Below are positions 57,962 to 64,000 of a stretch of DNA of 64,000 nucleotides, in pieces. The notes under the pieces were generated by a model. It ran no database searches. It was not told the DNA's origin and was given only the letters and a program-made list of their open reading frames with translations. Numbering within the stretch: position 1 is the first letter of the stretch; each line of letters opens with the position of its first letter. The position numbers and the translations under genes were made by a program. Source of the DNA: Comamonas sp. BIGb0124 (GTDB lineage Bacteria; Pseudomonadota; Gammaproteobacteria; Burkholderiales; Burkholderiaceae_C); NCBI RefSeq assembly GCF_003752175.1, contig NZ_RJVF01000015.1, positions 223,654 to 287,653 on the forward strand, read 5' to 3'.

Positions 57962-60900
57962 CTAGAACCCGAAGCGCGCACTGCTTTCCGGTACATACCC
58001 GAGAACGCGCAGTCGGTCGTAGAAGTCCAGGAGATCTTTCTGCGACTTGATCTGCACGGGGCTCTCCTGTCCCGGGATGATGAAGATGGGCATGTCGGCT
58101 TCGTCGAAACCGGCGCTGAAGGGGTTGCCGATTTCATCGCCATGCCACACCAGTTTGCCCCCCTTGTACCCCTCCTGCCCCACTTCCTTGTTCAGACCGC
58201 GGATGATGGCTTTTCCGAAGACGTGGACATTGCCCATGTTGGGGTCCTCCTCGCCCTTGTTTTTGAACAGGGACAGCCGCTTTTCGATCCATTCGCCATG
58301 AACCAGGCGCGGCGCCACCTGGATGCTGCGCGCGTTGTCCGCCTGGTTGGCGCGCGGAAAGATGCCGAACAGGTCGTAGTCGGCCGTGATCGGCTTGGCG
58401 TTGAACGACTCCCGTCCTTTCTCGGGCGGATTCGTCAGCACCTGCACGGCTTGGCCGGTCGCATCCGTCACCCGGCCATCCGGACCGATCGAGAACTCGA
58501 ACCGCCCCAACGGGTAGTTGGCCGCATACTGTCCATCGCCGATCGACTCGAGATGACCCGTGCGCACCAGCTCGTCGAGCCGCTGCGGCGAGAGTTCCAG
58601 ATCGACCAGCCGGGCACCGTTCTTCAACGCCTCCGCGACATACTTGGCCTGCACCTCGAGCTTGCTCGCCGGCAGCTTCGAGTAGCGCGGGTCTGCGGCG
58701 ATGAAACCCGCAGTGGGGCCGGTCGGACTCGACTTGGCCTTGACATGGAAGTTCTTCGACGGGAAGCCCTCACGCAGCAGCGTTTCGCCCAGCGCATTGG
58801 GCGCACGCACGCCCAGCACCACCTTGTACTTGTTCGCGACACGCTGGAACGCATCCGAGTAGAGCAGTCTGACGGGCGCTTCGCCCCCCGCGGCGTCCGG
58901 CACGCGAGGCACCGTGGGAGCGTCCACCTCGGTCTCGCCCTGCGACGCGGGCGGCTTCTCGAGGCGAGACCAGTTGTCTCCCGCCACACGGCCGGCGGTG
59001 CCGTCCGGACTACGGGATGTCTTGCGCATCTGCACGTCTTCGGGAAACTCCGCGGCGTTGTCGCTGTCGCCCAAGCCCGAATCGTCAGATCTCTTGCGGC
59101 TCCGACTGTTGCGGCTGGCCCGGCCGGTTCGAGCGGCAAAGGCGAGCGCCGGCGCTTCGGCGTTCCCCGGCGCTTGCCCGTCCTGCAGGGGCTGCTCGAT
59201 CATGCCCACCGGCCGGGGCAGACGCGATCGGGCGGCCGAAGAATCGCGCATCGTCACCTCGCCCGCATCGGGCGGCGTCGCGTCCACGGCTCCACGGTGC
59301 GAAACGGATCCCGCGCCGCGTCCCTTCTTGGGGGACAGAGGCGGCGGCTCGTCGCCACCCGACGGATCGTTGGAGGCATCCCCGTTCTGCCATCCCGTCT
59401 TGGGAGCCAGCGGCGGCGGCGTGTCGGGCGCCACTTCCCGCCAGATGTGGGGACTGTCCGGAATGTCCTGCCGGATCGGCGTTGCGGGATCCGCATACGT
59501 CTTCAGGAACGGCTCGCCCGCACGGTAGCCCGGTTGTGTACCGCCGTAGCGAGCGACATCCACCGTTCGTGTGTCCGGAATGCCCAGGGCCTTCTGGATG
59601 GTCGATTCGCGCTTGGCATACAGATGTCCCGCGCCGATGAGCATGAGAGCGCCCGGCTGCCGGGGGTCGGAGACCTTGCGGAAGTACTCGCCCGCAGCCG
59701 CTTCGCGCTCGACGAAGTTCTGCAGGTCGTCGAGCGTGCGTGCAGGCGTGTCGAAGAAGAACACCTCGGCATCGCCTGCGATCGCCTGCTTGATCAGCGG
59801 GTAGAAGCCCATCTCGGGATGCGCCTTGTCGCCGTCGAAGGTGCGGTTGGCGTAGTCGCGCAGGGCCGTCCAGAAAGGGCTGCTCTCGTCGATGTCCTTG
59901 CCGCGCGACTGCCTCAGATAGTCGCTGACCGTCATGCCCTCGGGCAAAGCGTAGTCGAACCGACCCAGCGCATGGGTGGCAGGATCGGGAAACTCGAGAA
60001 ACAGCTGCTTGACCTTTCCGCTGGCGATGAGACCTGCGACCAGCAGTTGTCCATCCGGCTGGTCATGCAGTTCGCCGACGATCAGCGGGCCGGTCTCGAG
60101 TTGTTTGGCCGCATAGGTTTGCGCCTGGTCCAGATGCGGCTCGAGCGAGGCATTCAGCACGCCTTGATCCACCGCTCGGCGAATCGCCATGGCGGGAAGC
60201 TCCGCACCTGGCCTGACCGAAGGCATACCGGGCTTCAGCGAAGCAGGTGCGGCACCCGCGGCAGGAGCGGCAGGCCGTGTCCCGATGGCCTCTCCGCGCG
60301 GAGCCGTCGTCGGACTCAGCGGGTAGCCGATCCGGCCATCGGCCAGTTTCTGCGGTGGCCTGAAGCCGCGGCGGCGTTGAGCCTCACCGGAGGGCGGAGT
60401 CGACACCGCAGGAACAGAGGCCGTCGGTGCATCGGTCTGTGCCTCCAGCTCGAAGTAGATGCCTTCGGCCGCAGGCGCCGGCTGCTCGGCACGCTTGCCC
60501 AACTCGTAGATGAGGGTGTTGTCGACATCCACCACGTCGCTGCCCTGGCGATCGTTCGGGCGCGCAGGATTGCGTTCATCGGGCACACCGCCGGTCTTTG
60601 TACCTGCCGGCTCCGCGCCCAAGGCACGCCGTGCCGAGGGGTCCGTCGCCTGGAAGCGTTCCGACATGCCACTCGGCCGTGCTCTGCGGGCCTCGCCCGA
60701 CTGCGGTTTCGGGCGCAACGTCACCTCGCCCGAGGACGATGGGGTCGCCGATGGCTGGCGCGGGCCGTCGCCCTGGACCTCCGACTCCCACATGGCCATA
60801 TTGGACCGTTCCACCGGTTGTTCGACGCCCCGGTCGTAGACAGGTTCGACATCCGAGCCCTTGTCCGATCGGCCAAACGGGCGAGCAGGACTGCCTGCGT

Positions 60901-63900
60901 CGGCCATGTTATGGAGCGTCGAATAGACCGAATCCTGGGTCTCTCCGCCTTGATCGGCGCGCCCCGAACGCGTCGGCTTTTCTGCCGATTTTCCGGGCTG
61001 GATACGGTTGGTTGCACCGGCTGGCCGGTCGGCGCTCTCGCCTTCCGGGATGGGCGGCAGGGGGCGCTTGGCCCGACGGTCCGGTTGGCCGGTCTTCGTT
61101 TTCTGCGCGTCGCGGGCCGGCTTTTCAACGGTACCGGACCGGTCCGGTGCAGCCGCCCTGAACGAGCCGGGACTCACGTCGCCGATGGTCTCGTAGACCG
61201 ACTCGACAGGCACCTTCGAGGGCTGCTCGACGGGCTTGGCCAACTCGTAGACAGGGCGGTCGTCGCCGGCGTCTTCCGAGCCGCCGTCCCGATCGCCGCT
61301 CCGGCGAGCCGGGCTTGTTGCGTCATCGCCCACACGGCGGATCGTCGCATACATCGTCTCGATGTCCATGCCCGAGCGTGCCGGAGCCTCCGCCGCGGGC
61401 GCCTCATCTGCCGCACCGCTCCGGCCATCGCCGCGCGGGGGTTTCGGCCGCATCGTCACCTCGCCCGATTGGGCCTGATTCGCCGTCGACTGGCCAGACC
61501 TATCGCCTTGAACCGCCCTCTCCAAGTCCGCCTCGAAGGTTCCCCTGTCGGACCAGCCGGCACGCTGCTCGACGCTCTGGCCCAGTTCGTAGACAAGGCT
61601 GCTTTCGCTCGCTGTCTCCGAATCGCTGCTCCGACGGGAGGTCGGGCGAGACGGGCTGTTGTCATCGGCGACATCGCCGATCGTCGAATAGATCGAATCG
61701 GCGCCCGACGCACGCCGCGCCGGAGCATCCGGCGTCGGCAACCTGCCCACCATGCCGCTCGGTCGGGTTCTGCGGGCATCGCCGGTCTGCGGATTCGCTT
61801 GCAGTTTCGCGGCGCCCGAGGACGACGGATTCGTCGCTGGCTTGAGAGGCCCATCGACCTGCTCTTCCAGCTCGAAGTACACCCTCTCCGGCGCATCCGA
61901 TGGCTGTCCCGGATTCTTGCCCAGCTCGTAAATCAAGGTGTTGTCGATGTCCACAGCGTCGCTGTCCCGGCGATCGCGGCCGTCCGGCGTGGCCGCCGGT
62001 TGTTCGGTGCCCACGTCGTAGACGTTGTCGCCTTCCGAGCCCTTGTCACGACGGCCGAACGGACGAGCCGGACTGCCCTCGTCGGCCATGTTGTTGAGCG
62101 TCGAATACACCGAATCCTTGTTCGCTCCGCCTGGGCCAGGGCGGCCCGAGCCAGCCGGACCATCCGGGGGTGGCGATGACAGAGGGGTGACACGCTCCAG
62201 AGCAACCGATCGGGAAGGCCCCTTCACTTCGACAGCGGTCTGCACCTCCGACTCCCAGCTTGCCATATTGAACCACGCCCCCGGTTTTTCGACACCCGGG
62301 CCGTAGACGTTGTCGACGTCCGAGCCTTTGTCCGATCGGCCGAACGGGCGAGCAGGACTGCCTGCATCGGCCATGTTGTGAAGCGTCGAATACACCGAGT
62401 CCTGGATCTCTCCGCTTTGATCCGCGCGCCCCGAGCCCGTCGGCTTATCTGCCGATTTTCCGGGCTGGATACGGTTGGTTGCACCGGCTGGCCGGTCGGC
62501 GCCCTCGCCTTCCGGCAAGGGCGGCAGTGGCCGCTTGGCCCGACCGCCCGATTGAGCGCCTCCGGTTTTCGGCTCGGCACGATCGGGCTTTTCAGCGGCA
62601 TTCGGTCGGTCCGAGTCGGCTGCCCTGAACGAACCGGGACTCACGTCGCCGATGGTCTCGTAAATCGACTCGACAGGCGCCTCGGGCGGATTCCCGACGT
62701 TCTTGGCCAACTCGTACACAGGACTGTCGTCGCCTGCGCCTTCCGGGCCGCCGTTCCGATCGCCGCTCCGGCGACCAGGGCTGGCTCCATCGGTCGTCTT
62801 GCGGATCGACGCATAGATCGCCTCCGTGCCGCCCATGCCGCCCATGCCGCTCGGCAGAGCATCGCCGGTCTGCGGGTTCGCCTTCGGCTTCGCGGCACCC
62901 GAGGACGACGGATTCGTCGCTGGCTTGCGAGGCACATCGGCCTGCTCTTCCAGCTCGAAGTAAACCCGCTCGGGCGAAGCTGCTGGCTGCACCGGATTCT
63001 TGCCCAGCTCGTAGATCAGGGTGTTGTCGACGTACACGGCGTCGCTGTCCCGGCGACCGGCCTGACCGCCGGTCCCCTCGATCGAATCCGACGCTTTTCC
63101 GCCATTCCTGGATGCAGCGTAGAAAGGACTGTCGTCGCCGACGCCGTCCCAGTCGCTGTCCCGGCGAGCGCGCCCTTGCGGCTGGGCCGCCGGTTGTTCG
63201 GTGCCCACATCGTAGACGTTGTCGCCTTCCAGGCCCTTGTCCCGACGGCCGAACGGACGAGCCGGACTGCCCTCGTCGGCCATGTTGTTGAGCGTCGAAT
63301 ACACCGAATCCTTGAGCACGCCACCTGGGTCGGCGATCGCCGAGCCAGCCGGTTGGTCCACCGCTTTTCCGGGTTGGATAGGTTTGGGTGCACCAGCCGG
63401 CAGGTCGGTGCCTTCGCCTGCCGGTACGGGCGGCAGTGGCCGCTTGGTCTGACCACCCGATTCACCGCCCGCCGTTTTCAGCTCGGCGCGACCGGGTTTT
63501 TCTGCGATCCCGGATCGGTCCGATGCAGCAGTCCTGAACGAACCGGGACTCATGTCGCCGATGGCCTCGTAAATTGACTCCGCAGGCAAATCCGACGGTT
63601 TCCCGATGTTCTTGGCCAACTCGTAGACAGGGCCGTCGTCTCCTGCGCGTGCCGAACGTGAGTCCAGCGTCGGCTGCCGGTCTGCAGCGCTTGCCCGTCG
63701 GTCCGGCGCGGTTGTGCTGGACGAACCAGGACTCACATCGGCGATGGTCGAATAAATCGACTCCGCCGACGATCCGGATCCAGCGTCTCCTGCCCCGTCA
63801 CGTTTTGGAGAGGGACGGACACGGCTAGCCGGGCCCTGGGGCGCATCGGGTGCATCTGCCCCGGCCCGGCCGCCCTTGCCGGCAGACTTTCCAGTGCGTG

Positions 63901-63997
63901 GGTCGGAGATCGTGAACACCATGTCGGTGCTCGCCACATGCTCGTTCTTCGTCTCCTTCGTCAGATCCCCGGCCTTCGACTTCAAGGCTCCTTCCAC
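57962..63997 (-). CDS. Giant repeat protein with phospho-tyrosine/SH3 mimic repeats, TIKI-like domain and CyaA/ExoY-like cyclase (5-prime end beyond window)
   Basis: At least 2011 residues are encoded. The frame is still open at the window edge; GTG at 63997 is only the first available start. Residues 1-1181 are internal repeats with 27 tyrosines (Y82 to Y1181), all preceded by I/V/M/F, e.g. ESIYETIGDV, DSVYSTLNNM, ERVYFELEEQ, EPVYD (Y1054), plus SH3-ligand peptides RPLPPVP (186-192), RPLPPLP (489-495) and RPLPPIP (978-984). Residues about 1270-1490 form a TIKI/ChaN/RRSP-like fold (GELH, H1311; E1335; GAGH, H1458). A Pro-rich basic linker follows. Residues about 1713-2011 match adenylate cyclase toxins, with K1748, K1755, D1873, D1875, H1952, E1955 and N1958 equivalent to CyaA K58, K65, D188, D190, H298, E301 and N304. 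No RTX repeats, pore region or secretion signal is seen. Inferred to be an injected effector that rewires eukaryotic signalling; no close architecture is known to me. Confidence 0.88.
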   Translation of the reverse strand: MEGALKSKAGDLTKETKNEHVASTDMVFTISDPRTGKSAGKGGRAGADAPDAPQGPASRVRPSPKRDGAGDAGSGSSAESIYSTIADVSPGSSSTTAPDRRASAADRQPTLDSRSARAGDDGPVYELAKNIGKPSDLPAESIYEAIGDMSPGSFRTAASDRSGIAEKPGRAELKTAGGESGGQTKRPLPPVPAGEGTDLPAGAPKPIQPGKAVDQPAGSAIADPGGVLKDSVYSTLNNMADEGSPARPFGRRDKGLEGDNVYDVGTEQPAAQPQGRARRDSDWDGVGDDSPFYAASRNGGKASDSIEGTGGQAGRRDSDAVYVDNTLIYELGKNPVQPAASPERVYFELEEQADVPRKPATNPSSSGAAKPKANPQTGDALPSGMGGMGGTEAIYASIRKTTDGASPGRRSGDRNGGPEGAGDDSPVYELAKNVGNPPEAPVESIYETIGDVSPGSFRAADSDRPNAAEKPDRAEPKTGGAQSGGRAKRPLPPLPEGEGADRPAGATNRIQPGKSADKPTGSGRADQSGEIQDSVYSTLHNMADAGSPARPFGRSDKGSDVDNVYGPGVEKPGAWFNMASWESEVQTAVEVKGPSRSVALERVTPLSSPPPDGPAGSGRPGPGGANKDSVYSTLNNMADEGSPARPFGRRDKGSEGDNVYDVGTEQPAATPDGRDRRDSDAVDIDNTLIYELGKNPGQPSDAPERVYFELEEQVDGPLKPATNPSSSGAAKLQANPQTGDARRTRPSGMVGRLPTPDAPARRASGADSIYSTIGDVADDNSPSRPTSRRSSDSETASESSLVYELGQSVEQRAGWSDRGTFEADLERAVQGDRSGQSTANQAQSGEVTMRPKPPRGDGRSGAADEAPAAEAPARSGMDIETMYATIRRVGDDATSPARRSGDRDGGSEDAGDDRPVYELAKPVEQPSKVPVESVYETIGDVSPGSFRAAAPDRSGTVEKPARDAQKTKTGQPDRRAKRPLPPIPEGESADRPAGATNRIQPGKSAEKPTRSGRADQGGETQDSVYSTLHNMADAGSPARPFGRSDKGSDVEPVYDRGVEQPVERSNMAMWESEVQGDGPRQPSATPSSSGEVTLRPKPQSGEARRARPSGMSERFQATDPSARRALGAEPAGTKTGGVPDERNPARPNDRQGSDVVDVDNTLIYELGKRAEQPAPAAEGIYFELEAQTDAPTASVPAVSTPPSGEAQRRRGFRPPQKLADGRIGYPLSPTTAPRGEAIGTRPAAPAAGAAPASLKPGMPSVRPGAELPAMAIRRAVDQGVLNASLEPHLDQAQTYAAKQLETGPLIVGELHDQPDGQLLVAGLIASGKVKQLFLEFPDPATHALGRFDYALPEGMTVSDYLRQSRGKDIDESSPFWTALRDYANRTFDGDKAHPEMGFYPLIKQAIAGDAEVFFFDTPARTLDDLQNFVEREAAAGEYFRKVSDPRQPGALMLIGAGHLYAKRESTIQKALGIPDTRTVDVARYGGTQPGYRAGEPFLKTYADPATPIRQDIPDSPHIWREVAPDTPPPLAPKTGWQNGDASNDPSGGDEPPPLSPKKGRGAGSVSHRGAVDATPPDAGEVTMRDSSAARSRLPRPVGMIEQPLQDGQAPGNAEAPALAFAARTGRASRNSRSRKRSDDSGLGDSDNAAEFPEDVQMRKTSRSPDGTAGRVAGDNWSRLEKPPASQGETEVDAPTVPRVPDAAGGEAPVRLLYSDAFQRVANKYKVVLGVRAPNALGETLLREGFPSKNFHVKAKSSPTGPTAGFIAADPRYSKLPASKLEVQAKYVAEALKNGARLVDLELSPQRLDELVRTGHLESIGDGQYAANYPLGRFEFSIGPDGRVTDATGQAVQVLTNPPEKGRESFNAKPITADYDLFGIFPRANQADNARSIQVAPRLVHGEWIEKRLSLFKNKGEEDPNMGNVHVFGKAIIRGLNKEVGQEGYKGGKLVWHGDEIGNPFSAGFDEADMPIFIIPGQESPVQIKSQKDLLDFYDRLRVLGYVPESSARFGF
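60847..61077 (-). repeat. 231-bp coding repeat, copy 1 (Tyr plus SH3 module)
   Basis: This segment aligns without gaps to 62314-62544, differing at about 19 of 231 positions by my comparison. It encodes RPLPPIPEGE, the AGATNRIQPGKSA spacer, DSVYSTLHNMADAG and GSPARPFGRSDKG. It is an in-frame internal duplication within the giant effector gene. Confidence 0.9.
61991..62120 (-). repeat. 130-bp coding repeat, copy 1 (DSVYSTL to DNVYDVG module)
   Basis: This segment aligns without gaps to 63185-63314 with about 4 mismatches in 130 bases. It encodes KDSVYSTLNNMADEG, GSPARPFGRRDKG and DNVYDVGTEQPA. Such near-identity suggests recent duplication or gene conversion inside the giant gene. Confidence 0.9.
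62314..62544 (-). repeat. 231-bp coding repeat, copy 2 (Tyr plus SH3 module)
   Basis: This is the partner of 60847-61077. It encodes RPLPPLPEGE, the AGATNRIQPGKSA spacer, DSVYSTLHNMADAG and GSPARPFGRSDKG. The protein sequence is better conserved than the DNA, suggesting that the module is kept by selection. Confidence 0.9.
63185..63314 (-). repeat. 130-bp coding repeat, copy 2 (DSVYSTL to DNVYDVG module)
   Basis: This is the partner of 61991-62120. It encodes the same Tyr-containing module near residues 228-271. Together with the 231-bp pair it shows that the N-terminal half is built from at least four variants of one unit. Confidence 0.9.
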
Positions 63998-64000
63998 ACC

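Noticed and set aside
57962..58861. A complete Bordetella-type CyaA toxin
   Set aside because: The cyclase is C-terminal rather than N-terminal. There are no RTX nonapeptides, hydrophobic pore segment or cyaC/B/D/E genes nearby, and the calmodulin-binding region seems missing.
60836..60844. Classifying the effector as a strict EPIYA protein
   Set aside because: Only one motif (EPVYD, Y1054) is close to EPIYA; the others fit a broader acidic-hydrophobic-Y or ITIM pattern, so the narrower label was not used.
57962..63997. Repeats in the last 6 kb as a CRISPR array or intergenic repeat
   Set aside because: The repeats are in-frame, of unequal spacing and diverge at third codon positions while the protein motifs are kept; there are no uniform spacers. 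They are coding repeats.

Overview
The window is a GC-rich chromosomal segment of a beta-proteobacterium, very probably order Burkholderiales. The Alcaligenaceae (Bordetella/Achromobacter relatives) are plausible, but the family cannot be fixed from the sequence alone. The evidence is the translation cluster thrS-infC-rpmI-rplT-pheS-pheT, an Entner-Doudoroff edd-eda pair, a lolD/tesA divergon, HAAT, TRAP and BMP-type transporters, and protein sequences typical of that order. No insertion sequence, prophage, tRNA, rRNA or CRISPR array was found. About 53 protein genes are called. Starts were chosen by ribosome binding sites and family length, so many differ from the longest open frame.

Layout. 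1-4963 (minus strand): translation genes, with intrinsic-terminator-like hairpins just before thrS and pheS and an AUC start codon for infC. 4960-20312: a nitrogen and purine block holding a HAAT-type ABC transporter whose permease LivM and ATPase LivG are fused, adenosine deaminase, a BMP-type nucleoside ABC importer, a LysR regulator and xanthine dehydrogenase XdhAB. Together these can import purine nucleosides, deaminate adenosine and oxidise hypoxanthine/xanthine. 20385-26019: an MFS exporter, the RNA helicase RhlE, a secreted rhodanese and a YeeE-type (thiosulfate) transporter. 26020-34850: metal acquisition, with a DUF2946/TonB-receptor/PepSY operon facing an efeU-efeB-efeO ferrous-iron operon preceded by a possible Fur box.

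34985-46101: a MocR regulator, a carboxymuconolactone-decarboxylase-like protein and an AraC regulator. These are followed by a tightly packed operon (TDT channel, MFS fused to a monooxygenase-like domain, DoxX, amidohydrolase), an isochorismatase-fold hydrolase and pirin, with a divergent LysR. 46113-57880: eda-edd, a YCII protein, an OmpA-like protein, a ChaC-like protein, pdxH, a TRAP transporter, rlmB, a lolD-like ATPase, tesA and metC.

57962-63997 (minus strand, open at the window edge) is the standout. It encodes a single protein of at least 2011 residues. Its first ~1180 residues are internal repeats in which all 27 tyrosines sit in acidic-(I/V/M/F)-Y contexts resembling ITIM/EPIYA phospho-tyrosine motifs, interspersed with three RPLPP(V/L/I)P peptides, the classic class I SH3 ligand. 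Next come a TIKI/ChaN/RRSP-like putative metalloprotease domain (GELH ... E ... GAGH) and a C-terminal nucleotidyl cyclase domain of the CyaA/edema factor/ExoY family with the catalytic Lys, Asp, His, Glu and Asn residues in place. I read it as a eukaryote-directed multidomain effector toxin that appears undescribed in this architecture. Its secretion route lies outside the window or is unknown.
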